Shown: positions 47,441 through 57,417 of the stretch, piece by piece
Position numbering within the stretch: the first letter of the stretch is position 1
How the letters are laid out: each line of letters begins with the position of its first letter
Source of the DNA: Spartinivicinus ruber
GTDB lineage: Bacteria; Pseudomonadota; Gammaproteobacteria; Pseudomonadales; Zooshikellaceae
Direction of reading: 5' to 3'
DNA length: 64,000 nucleotides
Assembly: GCF_011009015.1 (NCBI RefSeq)
Contig: NZ_CP048878.1
Span: 1,773,001 to 1,837,000, forward strand
Program-made: the position numbers and the translations under genes
Notes under the pieces: generated by a model
Told to the model about the DNA's origin: nothing
Database searches by the model: none
What the model saw: the letters and a program-made list of their open reading frames with translations, nothing else

Positions 47441-47617
47441 AATTTGGATCTTTCTTTAAACAATTAAACTAAATTCTTATACACAATCCAGGGGAGTGAG
47501 CATAAGACGGTGTAGCAGAGAAATTTAGGTGTGACTTATGACAAACTAACGAGGCACTACAAAAGGAACATCGTGAACATTGAACATAAATTAACGCCGT
47601 ACTTTCAAGCTGAATGA

Positions 47618-47645
47618 ATTATAAACAACCCTATTGACAAGTCAA
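47618..47645 (-). promoter_or_regulatory. Sigma-70 promoter of the cold-shock gene
   Basis: On the minus strand TTGACT (47640-47645) is followed after 16 bases by TATAAT (47618-47623). Transcription would start near 47611, leaving a leader of about 170 bases before the ATG at 47440. The -35 box is part of a small palindrome, TTGACTTGTCAA. Confidence 0.7.
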
Positions 47646-47694
47646 TGTTTTTTATTTATTTCATCGCAAGATTAATTATAAAGATCAACAGACT

Positions 47695-48387
47695 CTATAA
47701 TCCACAGCCTAAATTAGCAGGTACTGCCACATCCATTAGCTTTGGATTGGGCAAGTTCAAATTATCCATAATTCGACAATACTCCTCAGCACTATTGACT
47801 TGTAGGCGTGGGTTAAAGCGCTTTTCTTCTCCGATGGTACTCACTGTCATGCCTTTGTAATCATGGCCAGGATAAACCAACGTATCTGCAGGTAGCTTAA
47901 GTAATTTATTAAATAAGCTATCATATTGCTGGCGAGCATCGCCTTGTTGAAAGTCGGTTCGGCCAGTTCCTCTGATTAATAAGGTATCACCCGTAAACAA
48001 CATCTGTGGTTTTTCGCTAGTTAATAAAAAACAATAGGAGTCGTCTGTATGGCCTGGGGTATAAATAGCTTTTAACTGAAGGTGGCCTAGAGCAATAATC
48101 TCTCCATCTTTAACTCTACGACTTGCACATTGGACTGGCGCTTGATCGCCAAAAGTAGTCTCACATTGATATAGCTCGCGAAGTTTACCCAGTGCTGTTA
48201 TATGATCTGCATGAACGTGTGTATCAATAGCATAAACCAGCTGTAATTCTAATTCACTGACAAGCTGTTGATACTGTGGAACCTTTTCTCTTACTGGGTC
48301 GATTAATAGTGCTTTGCCGCCTTCTGATTCAGCTAGCAGGTAAGAATAAGTCCAGGTTGCTTCATCGAAGAGTTGACGAAATAACAT
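47695..48387 (-). CDS. Persulfide dioxygenase-like MBL-fold hydrolase
   Basis: A 230-residue metallo-beta-lactamase-fold protein of the ETHE1/Blh type. Metal site motifs: THVHADHITALGKLRE, the His in YTPGHTDDSYCF, the Asp in LFTGDTLLIRGTGRTDFQ, and the His in YPGHDYKG. The GTGRTDFQ string is characteristic of glutathione-persulfide dioxygenases, which oxidise GSSH to sulfite. It is the third gene of an operon with a TauE/SafE permease (17 bases upstream) and a class V aminotransferase, which would produce, oxidise and export sulfur. Rhodanese domain absent. Confidence 0.85.
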   Translation of the reverse strand: MLFRQLFDEATWTYSYLLAESEGGKALLIDPVREKVPQYQQLVSELELQLVYAIDTHVHADHITALGKLRELYQCETTFGDQAPVQCASRRVKDGEIIALGHLQLKAIYTPGHTDDSYCFLLTSEKPQMLFTGDTLLIRGTGRTDFQQGDARQQYDSLFNKLLKLPADTLVYPGHDYKGMTVSTIGEEKRFNPRLQVNSAEEYCRIMDNLNLPNPKLMDVAVPANLGCGL

Positions 48388-48404
48388 AAGTTTGCCCCTT
48401 TCAC

Positions 48405-49178
48405 TTAACTTAAAATCTTTGGCACTGAAAGCGCCATCAGCCCAAGAACTGATACAGCGAAAAATCTTTGTAGCTGCTGGGTAGCAATACGCTGAGTTAA
48501 TACGGTGCCAATAAAAATGCCAATAACACTGCCACCTGTAACTATCATCAGTAATTCAGTAGGTACTTTGGCAATCCAGTTAACATGGAATATAAAGCCT
48601 GTAGCGCTCACGAGAGCAATTACTATCAACGATGTATCAATGGCGCGTCGCATACTTAAGCCAGTAAGCACGTTGAGAATAGGTACATTCAGAAAACCGC
48701 CCCCGACTCCAAATAACCCAGATAAAAAGCCGGCTCCCGCACCTGCCAATAATAGTAGTAATGATTGTTTGTTAGCTGACTTATTGGTTAATTTTAGGTG
48801 AGTGCCTGGCGCTTGGCTGGAATCTTCTTTGGGTAGCTGCCACATGCGAATAGCAATATAACTAGCCAGTAATATGAAACCTGTTAATAGTAAACGCTGA
48901 TCTATTAAGCTACCAAGCCAGCGACCAAGGGGAGCTAATGTCATACCAGTAGTGATAAGAATGGTGGCGGGCTTCCATGCAATTTGTCTCTTGTTTAGCT
49001 TCGCTAAAATACCAACAATTGCACTGATACTCACTGCACCTAAGGCAATCCCCATGGCATCATTAGGGGATAAGCTAAGCACTAAAATAAATAGCGGCAC
49101 AGCAAAAATGGAGCCGCCTGCACCTGTTAGACCTAGCATGAATCCTACTAAAATACCGACAATAATGGCTAGTGTCAC
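48405..49178 (-). CDS. TauE/SafE family sulfite/organosulfur permease
   Basis: A 257-residue inner-membrane protein with about eight hydrophobic segments in two inverted halves. Hallmarks: GFMLGLTGAGGSIFAVPLF in the first half and GFLSGLFGVGGGFLNVPIL in the second. Members export sulfite or sulfonates. In this operon, with a persulfide dioxygenase-like enzyme, sulfite export is a reasonable inference. Confidence 0.88.
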   Translation of the reverse strand: MTLAIIVGILVGFMLGLTGAGGSIFAVPLFILVLSLSPNDAMGIALGAVSISAIVGILAKLNKRQIAWKPATILITTGMTLAPLGRWLGSLIDQRLLLTGFILLASYIAIRMWQLPKEDSSQAPGTHLKLTNKSANKQSLLLLLAGAGAGFLSGLFGVGGGFLNVPILNVLTGLSMRRAIDTSLIVIALVSATGFIFHVNWIAKVPTELLMIVTGGSVIGIFIGTVLTQRIATQQLQRFFAVSVLGLMALSVPKILS

Positions 49179-49187
49179 AGGTAGCCC

Positions 49188-50858
49188 TTAACGTTGTTGA
49201 GTTGCATCTTGAGGCAGCGCAAACCAGCGTAACTTTTCGGCACTCGCTGGTAATTCGAGGGTGTATTGCTCAGCAGCTTGATGAGGTATAGTGAGCGCTA
49301 CTTCGGCTATGCTCAAACAATCTGTTAGTTTAACTGGACAAGTAGGTTGTTTGGGATGTGGCTTTGACACACTAAAGTCAATGTCATCTAAAGTCACTAA
49401 TAGATGTGGCTTTTGGCCTTGGTATAGCCATACCCCTGACTTACCGTCAAACTGATAATAAGACAGCAGGCGCCAACCATGACTGGCAATTAACTCTACT
49501 GCACGAACAATATAATCAAAAGTTGCTTGGTCGATAAAGTAGTTGAAATTCAGTCTTACCCAACCTGGCCTTAAAATCATTTGGCCATTTACAAGTTCTG
49601 CTTCTAAGGCTTTGCTATACGACATGTCCATACCAAGTAAGGAGTGTCCATAAGGTCCAGCACAGGAACAACCACCGCGGGCTTGAATGCCAAATAAATC
49701 ATTTAACAAGGCAACAACAAAGCCGTAATGTAAATATTTTTCTTGCCACTTAATTTGTAAAGAAACTATCGATAACCGAGGAGCATCAGGATTACCCAAA
49801 ATTTCAATGGATTCATGTTGCTGCCAGCGTTGAATGGCTTGTTCTATAAAATGATGTTCGCGTGTTTCTATTTCTTTCGTGCCAACGGTTTGTTGTAGTT
49901 TGAAGACCAAACCTGCACGAATTGATTCCACTATCGCAGGGGTACCACCTTCTTCTCGTCGCTCAGGGTTGTCAATAAAACGGTGATCTTCAGGGGTAAC
50001 ATACACAACGGTGCCACCTCCAGGAACTGCTGGTACCCGATTAGTTAACAAGTGTTTTTTGACGATGAGAATACCAGGGGTGCCTGGGCCTCCAATAAAT
50101 TTATGGGGTGAAATAAATACGGCGTCTTTGCTGCTGTCGCCTTCATTAGTTTTCTCACCTGTCATATCAATCGCGACATAAGGTGCAGCAGCAGCGTAAT
50201 CCCAGAGGCTGTAGGCACCGTATTTATGTAATAGGCGGGAGATGGTATCTACATTGGTTTTAATTCCAGTGACATTGGAGGCTGCGGAAAAACTACCGAT
50301 TTTCAGTGGACGAGCAGAATATTTCTCCAATTCGCTGACTAATGCATCCAGGTCAATCTGACCGTTTTTATCAAGGGGGATGGAAACCAGCTCAGCAATG
50401 CTTTCTCGCCAGGGCAGCTCATTAGAGTGATGCTCATAGGGGCCAATAAACACCACTGGACGTTCATTGGGTGGAATTTGTTCTAGCAATTGATATTGCT
50501 CATCTAAATTGGCGGGTAAGCGTAAGTTAAGGATATCAATCAACTTATGGATAGCTGCAGTAGCACCGGAGCCACAAAAAATAATTTGATCTTCTTCCTG
50601 GCCATTAACTGACTGACGGATAATTTGTTTGGCTTGTTCCCTTAAGGCAGTGGTTTGACGGCCAGTGAATGAGGTTTCGGTATGAGTATTGGCATAAAAG
50701 GGGAGTACTTGATGTTGGATAAACTGTTCGATCATGCCCAAAGCCCGGCCTGAAGCAGTATAATCAGCATAAACCAATGGCTTTTGTCCAAATGGAGTTT
50801 CAATGGGGTGGTGTTCACCAATGACACTTTGGCGGATGTTGTCGATCAGTTGCTGCAT
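49188..50858 (-). CDS. Class V PLP-dependent aminotransferase / cysteine desulfurase-like
   Basis: A 556-residue cytosolic enzyme. The core (about 1-440) has YADYTASGRALGMIE, FCGSGATAAIHKL, GPYEHHSNELPWRE, SAASNVTG and the PLP-Lys region ISPHKFIGGPGTPG. A Cys pair, ARGGCSCAGPYGHSLLG, lies where cysteine desulfurases carry their catalytic Cys. About 110 extra C-terminal residues form an additional small domain (VTLDDIDFSVSKPHPKQPTC). It is first in an operon with TauE/SafE and the persulfide dioxygenase-like gene, and divergent from an Lrp-type regulator. A cysteine-sulfur-mobilising role is likely but unproven. Confidence 0.8.
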   Translation of the reverse strand: MQQLIDNIRQSVIGEHHPIETPFGQKPLVYADYTASGRALGMIEQFIQHQVLPFYANTHTETSFTGRQTTALREQAKQIIRQSVNGQEEDQIIFCGSGATAAIHKLIDILNLRLPANLDEQYQLLEQIPPNERPVVFIGPYEHHSNELPWRESIAELVSIPLDKNGQIDLDALVSELEKYSARPLKIGSFSAASNVTGIKTNVDTISRLLHKYGAYSLWDYAAAAPYVAIDMTGEKTNEGDSSKDAVFISPHKFIGGPGTPGILIVKKHLLTNRVPAVPGGGTVVYVTPEDHRFIDNPERREEGGTPAIVESIRAGLVFKLQQTVGTKEIETREHHFIEQAIQRWQQHESIEILGNPDAPRLSIVSLQIKWQEKYLHYGFVVALLNDLFGIQARGGCSCAGPYGHSLLGMDMSYSKALEAELVNGQMILRPGWVRLNFNYFIDQATFDYIVRAVELIASHGWRLLSYYQFDGKSGVWLYQGQKPHLLVTLDDIDFSVSKPHPKQPTCPVKLTDCLSIAEVALTIPHQAAEQYTLELPASAEKLRWFALPQDATQQR

Positions 50859-51025
50859 AAGACTACCCTTTCATTCCTTTATCTTCTTAGTATATAAATT
50901 ATAGTTCTGAATGGCCTGAATATTGTTGCTAAATTGCTATACATTTTCGGCTTTGGTAGGATAAAGTTTCACGTATAACTGTTTTAATGAAACTATGTTC
51001 TTTTTGTGTGTTTGATTTGTGAACA

Positions 51026-51481
51026 ATGGATAAGTTTGATAAGGCCATATTAGAAATATTACAGCAAGATGCCACGTTACCAGTTGGGGAAATAGCGGAG
51101 CGGGTAGCACTATCTAAAACCGCGTGTTGGCGAAGAATCCAAAAGCTTGAGCAAGATGGTGTCATTCGTAGCCGGGTTGCTTTATTGAGCCAAGAGCAAG
51201 TCAATTTACCTTTAACTGCATACATTGCAGTACGAACTAATAAGCACAACGAAAAGTGGTCTGATCAATTTCGCAAAGTAGTGAACAGCCTCCCCGAAGT
51301 ATTAGAGGTATATCGTACTAGTGGTGATTTAGATTATTTAATTAAAGCAGTAATTACTGATATGGCTGGTTATGATCAGCTATATAAAGCTTTGATTAAG
51401 GCAGACTTATATGATGTAAGTGCCAGCTTTGTAATGGAAACCATGAAGCATACTACTAAGTTACCATTGGATTATCTGTAG
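51026..51481 (+). CDS. Lrp/AsnC family transcriptional regulator
   Basis: A 151-residue regulator. The N-terminal helix-turn-helix is DKFDKAILEILQQDATLPVGEIAERVALSKTACWRRIQKLEQDGVI, followed by a C-terminal RAM/Lrp ligand-binding domain with AYIAVRT and SGDLDYLIKAV. It is close to the DecR type, which responds to cysteine. It is divergently oriented from the sulfur operon (start 50858), the usual layout for a local regulator and its target. Binding sites are not recognisable. Confidence 0.9.
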   Translation: MDKFDKAILEILQQDATLPVGEIAERVALSKTACWRRIQKLEQDGVIRSRVALLSQEQVNLPLTAYIAVRTNKHNEKWSDQFRKVVNSLPEVLEVYRTSGDLDYLIKAVITDMAGYDQLYKALIKADLYDVSASFVMETMKHTTKLPLDYL

Positions 51482-51491
51482 ACTTTTAAAG

Positions 51492-51992
51492 ATGTTTGAG
51501 TTTTGTACTGTTTTACATTCATTAAAAAGCCCGCAAAATGTAGGGATGATAATTCGTAGCCACGTAGCGCATGACGGGAAAGAGGTTGTATTTATTGGTC
51601 ATGAATTACCCTGGCAATTTAAAAAAGGTAGTCAATCCTTTTCCAGAAAATTAGAGAAGCAAGCAGAAATTGTTCATGTGCCAGATCCTAATGACTTGTT
51701 TGCATGGCTTGAAACTAGAAATTATACACCTGTCGCTATAGAAATTGCTGAAGGTGCATCATTATTAAATCAGTTTACGTTTCCAGAAAAAACTGCATTA
51801 ATTCTGGGTAATGAGGCTGATGGATTACCAGCTGATTTTATCATTCAGTGCCGTAGTACTGTGACAATCCCTCAGTATGGCCCAGTAGGGAGTTTAAATG
51901 TGGCTGTATCGGCATCTATTGCTATGTATGAGCTGAAGCGGGGGCAGTCACCTGTGGTAATTGAAAATGATGAGTTTCAAACACTGGCTTAA
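51492..51992 (+). CDS. TrmH-type SPOUT RNA methyltransferase
   Basis: A 166-residue SPOUT-class 2'-O-methyltransferase. LHSLKSPQNVGMIIRSHVAHD (motif 1), ALILGNEADGLP (motif 2) and IPQYGPVGSLNVAVSASIAMYEL (motif 3) are clear. The length fits a catalytic SPOUT domain with no N-terminal RNA-binding domain. It starts 10 bases after the Lrp-type gene and may be co-transcribed. tRNA is a likely substrate, but the site is unknown. Confidence 0.88.
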   Translation: MFEFCTVLHSLKSPQNVGMIIRSHVAHDGKEVVFIGHELPWQFKKGSQSFSRKLEKQAEIVHVPDPNDLFAWLETRNYTPVAIEIAEGASLLNQFTFPEKTALILGNEADGLPADFIIQCRSTVTIPQYGPVGSLNVAVSASIAMYELKRGQSPVVIENDEFQTLA

Positions 51993-52176
51993 ATTCTCAA
52001 ATGTTTTCAGTTCTTTGGGTTATGAAGATATTATGGTGACTTAATCCGAAAATCTTAATACACTACTTGTGTTGTTAGGTGAAATAAAAAATACGGATAT
52101 TGCAAAGCAAATATGTGACCGACAATAGCTCTCTTTATTTGTAGTGGGTGCTTATTATTCGGCAGGATGCTGTTAA

Positions 52177-53484
<1,308 letters not shown>

Positions 53485-53487
53485 TTA

Positions 53488-54387
53488 ATGATTAATAAAT
53501 GGCTTACAGTCACAGCCGGTTTGTTAGCATTATTGTTAAGTTATGCTGGAAAAGCCTCTGATAATATAACCCTGCAGCAGGTGTCTAATGCTATTGCAGA
53601 ATTGAAGGCCCAAAAATCCTGTTGTACTACCTTTGCAAGTTTGCCTATTAAGCCGTTGTTGGTAAATCAAACAACTGAAGTCATAATCAACAGTCACTCA
53701 GTAGTATTTGAATTTAATTCAGGGAAAAGCTATATAGCTGCATTTAAATTGCCAGATACCCAGCGGTCACTGCAAATAAAGTTATTTAGTAAAGCTAATC
53801 AAACGGTATTTGAACCCTCAGTGATGTTGTTAGACAGTGAGTTTCGTATAACACGAATTCTCTCAACAGATGATTTTATTTATCGCCCAGCTTGGGGGTT
53901 TAAGCCAGATAGTATTGACGGCATGTTTCGGGTAGATCGAAGTCAGCCTGGTAACCCTAACAATGAAACTTATTTAGTGATTTTCTCTACCTTAGCTCAA
54001 ATGCAGGGTAAAACAACTTTAGTGCATCCAGCAAAAGCATTTGCAAAAGCCCACTATAACCAACCTCCAGAGATACCAGATCCAATAGCCTGGCACTCAC
54101 CAGTGGGAAATCTTGAGTTGTCAGTCGAAGAAGAGGAGCGTAGCTTTTACGAAAAGCGGTCTTATATACCAGCCTTTAGTTTTCGGCAAGCTAATCAAGC
54201 TGTTGATCAATTAGAAACTAAGCAGGAGGTGTTGCCACAGACCCACCAATATTTTAAAGAGGCTGTCAAAAACGCACTAAATCAAGGTGAGGTAGGCAAA
54301 GCATTAAGTTTAGTGGAGGAAGCCGAACGACTTGGTCTTAAAGATATAAGGCAGTACTTTATTGAGCGAGTTGTACCAAAACAATAA
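53488..54387 (+). CDS. malM: MalM-like periplasmic protein
   Basis: A 299-residue secreted protein similar to the maltose operon protein MalM. Signal peptide about 1-23 (ending GKA-S). SCCTTFASLPIKPL and the beta-sandwich block FNSGKSYIAAFKLP are typical. It starts 3 bases after lamB, as in enteric malK-lamB-malM. The role of MalM is unknown. The Pro-rich middle (QPPEIPDPIAWHSP) and C-terminal helical tail are variable. Confidence 0.82.
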   Translation: MINKWLTVTAGLLALLLSYAGKASDNITLQQVSNAIAELKAQKSCCTTFASLPIKPLLVNQTTEVIINSHSVVFEFNSGKSYIAAFKLPDTQRSLQIKLFSKANQTVFEPSVMLLDSEFRITRILSTDDFIYRPAWGFKPDSIDGMFRVDRSQPGNPNNETYLVIFSTLAQMQGKTTLVHPAKAFAKAHYNQPPEIPDPIAWHSPVGNLELSVEEEERSFYEKRSYIPAFSFRQANQAVDQLETKQEVLPQTHQYFKEAVKNALNQGEVGKALSLVEEAERLGLKDIRQYFIERVVPKQ

Positions 54388-54402
54388 AAATGCTTAACAA
54401 AC

Positions 54403-54428
54403 AAAAAAAGCCCACGAAAAAGTGGGCT
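54403..54428 (-). terminator. Rho-independent terminator of the PEP-CTERM gene
   Basis: On the minus strand AGCCCAC, a 6-base loop, GTGGGCT and a run of seven T follow the stop at 54467. The plus strand has an A run at the same place, so it primarily serves the minus-strand gene; malM, which converges on it, may also end here. Confidence 0.8.
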
Positions 54429-54466
54429 AAAAAATACAGTGGGTACAAGTTTATATAAAGAGCGGT

Positions 54467-55081
54467 TTAGCTGCGGCGTTTACATAATGCAAGTAAACCT
54501 AGACCAATTAGGGCTACTGTACCAGGCACTGGTACAGGTGTAGGTGTTTTGGTAGCTGTTACTTTTAAGACCATATCATCGAAATCATAGTCTATTGCGC
54601 CACCATCATCGTTTAAACCAATATAAAAGCTATTCTCTCCAGCTGCAGCTAAGAAGAAAGAAGGTTTTAGCAAATCTCCTTTGAGATTATTTCTACCGTT
54701 GTTATTGCCGTTAGCTACAGTTGCATGAGGTGTTTTAAAGCTAAAGTTTAACCAGTTTCCTTGCAGCATTGAGTCAATGATCTGTTGTCCTGCTTGAGAC
54801 TGTTTGTTGTTAAAGCTTTGTCCATTGATTGTTAGGAATATGTTTTCAAAGGATGCTTCAGACCCTAGAAACTCGTAAGTAAGATTAACATTGCTATTAG
54901 CTTTTAGGTTGCCGCCATAAGTAACCTGTAAACCAGGTTGAGTAATACCGCCACTTGGGTTGTGATTACCTGGTAAGGTTCCAACCTGGCCACCTTCGAT
55001 AGAAAGTAAACCTGCAGTAGCAGAAGTAGCACTAGCAAGAGATAGAGCTAGTACACTAAGCGCTTTTTTCATGGACTTCAT
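54467..55081 (-). CDS. PEP-CTERM-type exported protein
   Basis: A 204-residue secreted protein. N-terminal signal about 1-23 (MKKALSVLALSLASATSATA). The middle is a beta-rich domain of unknown type (SNVNLTYEFLGSEASFENIFLT). The C-terminus, PVPVPGTVALIGLGLLALCKRRS, has the three-part PEP-CTERM layout: a Pro-rich motif, a hydrophobic helix and a basic tail. Such proteins are recognised by exosortase XrtA, and are typical of biofilm-forming aquatic bacteria. The exosortase is not in this window. GGAGAG-type ribosome-binding site; single-gene unit with its own terminator. Confidence 0.78.
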   Translation of the reverse strand: MKSMKKALSVLALSLASATSATAGLLSIEGGQVGTLPGNHNPSGGITQPGLQVTYGGNLKANSNVNLTYEFLGSEASFENIFLTINGQSFNNKQSQAGQQIIDSMLQGNWLNFSFKTPHATVANGNNNGRNNLKGDLLKPSFFLAAAGENSFYIGLNDDGGAIDYDFDDMVLKVTATKTPTPVPVPGTVALIGLGLLALCKRRS

Positions 55082-55381
55082 GGAAGAGACCTACTACATT
55101 TTATGGATATTAAAGAGTCACTTGCCCTATACACGAAACGTGCCAATGTTACATAACCTGCTACTGTTGTACACTTTAAATAATAAACTCAAGCTGTAGT
55201 GTAAACCCTCATAAAGTAGAAGATTTTTATTTCATCTTGTTTAATGTGAGCTGCATTTGGCTTATTATGTGATGTGGTTAAATATAAATTAATAAATGTG
55301 ATTTAGTTAACTTATTCATAAGTAAGAAGGCGTGTAAAAATAAATAACATTCGTTTTTAACGCTTATGTTAGCCTGTTTAT
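55082..55381. other. AT-rich intergenic region
   Basis: Between two minus-strand genes. Very AT-rich, with no open frame and no strong hairpin. Probably contains the PEP-CTERM gene promoter, but no clear -35/-10 pair can be picked. Confidence 0.4.
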
Positions 55382-55879
55382 CTACATTGTTAGTTGGTTG
55401 ATTAGTAACCTTTTTTCTAAATGATTACTGAAATGGATTTGGATTTCTTTTGGCATTTCATTCAGTAAACAACCACGCTGTTTTACTTCTTTGGGTTGTG
55501 TCTGTTGCCAGATATCAAGAGCAGCCTGTAATCGGGTTAACTCAACAATAGGCTCAAGGTCTTTTTTTAATTGCAGGCTTTTTATAAGCTTATTGTCTGT
55601 AGTAGTGTTCGCATATAGGTGTGTACTTTTTGATTTTGAGGTATTAACTAAACCAACGCTATTACTACTATAATAAATAGCATTCCTTGCCATTTTATAT
55701 CGTTTTAAAGCCAGACAAACCAGGCTTAGCTCAGGAGAGCGGCGATGAAAAATTGATTTTTTCAATGTTTTTTCAAAGAGGTTATTGACAGGATGAAGCA
55801 GCTCTAGCTTAGATAGCTTGTTATTATTATGTTTGGTTGTCAGTGCAAACTGACTCCCTGTTTTAATATAAATTTTCAT
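55382..55879 (-). CDS. Hypothetical protein
   Basis: A 165-residue, basic, Lys/Asn/Leu-rich protein with no recognised domain. The start at 55879 (MKIYIKTG) is taken as more likely than the in-frame 55894. Two thirds are predicted helical and there is no signal peptide or membrane segment. The base composition is AT-rich like its neighbours. I cannot assign a function. It may be a short accessory gene, or a recently acquired one. Confidence 0.45.
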   Translation of the reverse strand: MKIYIKTGSQFALTTKHNNNKLSKLELLHPVNNLFEKTLKKSIFHRRSPELSLVCLALKRYKMARNAIYYSSNSVGLVNTSKSKSTHLYANTTTDNKLIKSLQLKKDLEPIVELTRLQAALDIWQQTQPKEVKQRGCLLNEMPKEIQIHFSNHLEKRLLINQLTM

Positions 55880-56053
55880 ATTTTTCCGTGCCAAAGATTA
55901 TATAAGTTAGATTACGAAAGGACAGTCAAACATGAGGTGGTTTCACTGTATAATCAGTCATAAAATGGTATATAAATTGGGAAATAATATTATATAAGCT
56001 TAATAGGTCTAGACAACTAGTTTCATGCTGAGGAAACGTAAAGATTTCACTAA

Positions 56054-56353
56054 AAGTATCAATCGCATAATAAAAAAATATTTATTACAAAAGAAAGCTT
56101 ACCTGTTGGTACACAATATGAAGTAATAGCTCAAGTTGAAGTGGGCAAAGCATGGTATGGCTCTTCCCGTAAAGTATTTCAGTCTTTTGCTGATGCAGCG
56201 AGAGATCTAGGTGCAAATGCTGTTGTAGACGTGAGGATATGGTATCAACCTTCAGGATGGTCTTGGGCTGCACCTCATGGTTCAGGAAAAGCAGTAAAGG
56301 TAATTGAACCATTTAGTATTGATTTTTCGCAGGTGAAAGGATATTGGCACTAA
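56054..56353 (+). pseudogene. 5'-truncated periplasmic lipoprotein-like gene remnant
   Basis: An open frame from about 56054 to the TAA at 56351-56353 encodes FITKESLPVGTQYEVIAQVEVGKAWYG followed by ARDLGANAVVDVRIWY and APHGSGKAVKV. This resembles a widespread family of small secreted or lipoprotein-type proteins with an Ala-Arg-x-Leu-Gly-Ala-Asn-Ala core. No ATG, GTG or TTG start gives the usual signal peptide: the first plausible start, GTG at 56141, begins inside the domain. The 5' end is probably lost, so this is a remnant. A short frame at 56025-56126 overlaps it but is not convincing. Confidence 0.55.
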
Positions 56354-56634
56354 CGTTAGATACTATTTTTATACGCTAGTCTGTTATCGATTTGTGTAGG
56401 TATAATTACTTATGACGTGCAGTGTTTGGTAAGTTCTTTAAGTCATATTTTGCCATAATTGACCATTTTTGGTTTATTTACTCATTGCATTATACAGCGT
56501 AAGATTTTCACTGCTCCTTAGAGGATCTCTTATTTATACGCTATTCATTATAAATGAAGGGTTTTCTATTTTTTTAGTGGGCTAACGGTAGCCTTAGGAG
56601 ATGTATTCGTTTTTTATAATATTATAGGTGGTAT

Positions 56635-57417
56635 ATGAAAAAAATATCTGCATTACTGTCTGCTACACTGGTGTTTACATCACTATTTTCCCATGCAAAA
56701 GATGATGAGCTTATTAAAGAAACTTTTGATAAGTATTCTGCAAAAGGGACGATGATCATTTCTTCTTATGATGGTTCTCAGCAGTATATTTACAATCAAA
56801 AACGTAGTGAGCAAGAGTTCTTGCCAGCTTCTACTTTTAAGTTGCTCAATACACTAATTGGTCTAAAAGAAGGTGTTATTACTAAAAATACTGTCTTTAA
56901 ATGGGATAGTAAAGACAAGGGATGGGATATGTGGAATAAAGATCAAACATTGAAGTCTGCTCTGTCATACTCCTGTGTTTGGTGTTATCAGCAAATTGCT
57001 AAACAAGTGGGTAACAAAACATATTTAGAACACTTTAATAAAGTAAATTATGGTAACAAAAAAACAGGTCCTAATGTTCAACGATTTTGGTTGGATGGCG
57101 AATTACGAGTTACAGCCCAACAGCAAATTGATTTAGTGAAAAGAATTTATGACGAAAAACTACCTTATCCTAAACAGGATATAGAAACGCTCAAGAATAT
57201 AATGGTGGTAGAGAAAAAGCCTAATTATACCCTTTATGGTAAAACTGGCTGGGCAAATAACTCTATACAACAAGTAGGCTGGTTTATAGGGTTTGTTGAA
57301 ACAAAGTCTGGTCCTTGGTTTTTTGCTATGAATATTGAAATGACTGAAATGAAACAGGCCTCAATAAGAAAATCAATAACCAAAGAGGTATTGTTGGGGA
57401 AAAAGATAATATTTTAG
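56635..57417 (+). CDS. Class D (OXA-type) beta-lactamase
   Basis: A 260-residue periplasmic serine beta-lactamase. Signal peptide about 1-21 (ending FSHA-K). The active-site Ser is in PASTFKLLN (STFK motif). The SxV motif appears as SCVWCYQ, then YGN in VNYGNKKTG, FWLDGEL, and the KTG motif in LYGKTGWANN. All class D catalytic elements are present, so it should hydrolyse penicillins and some oxacillin-type drugs; the spectrum cannot be read from sequence. It is isolated; no mobile element touches it, but it sits in an AT-rich accessory stretch and a repeat follows directly. AGGTGG precedes the ATG. Confidence 0.92.
   Translation: MKKISALLSATLVFTSLFSHAKDDELIKETFDKYSAKGTMIISSYDGSQQYIYNQKRSEQEFLPASTFKLLNTLIGLKEGVITKNTVFKWDSKDKGWDMWNKDQTLKSALSYSCVWCYQQIAKQVGNKTYLEHFNKVNYGNKKTGPNVQRFWLDGELRVTAQQQIDLVKRIYDEKLPYPKQDIETLKNIMVVEKKPNYTLYGKTGWANNSIQQVGWFIGFVETKSGPWFFAMNIEMTEMKQASIRKSITKEVLLGKKIIF

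Noticed and set aside
52100-52130. Possible CRP half-site (ATGTGACC) before lamB
   Set aside because: Only one half is good and the palindrome partner is missing.
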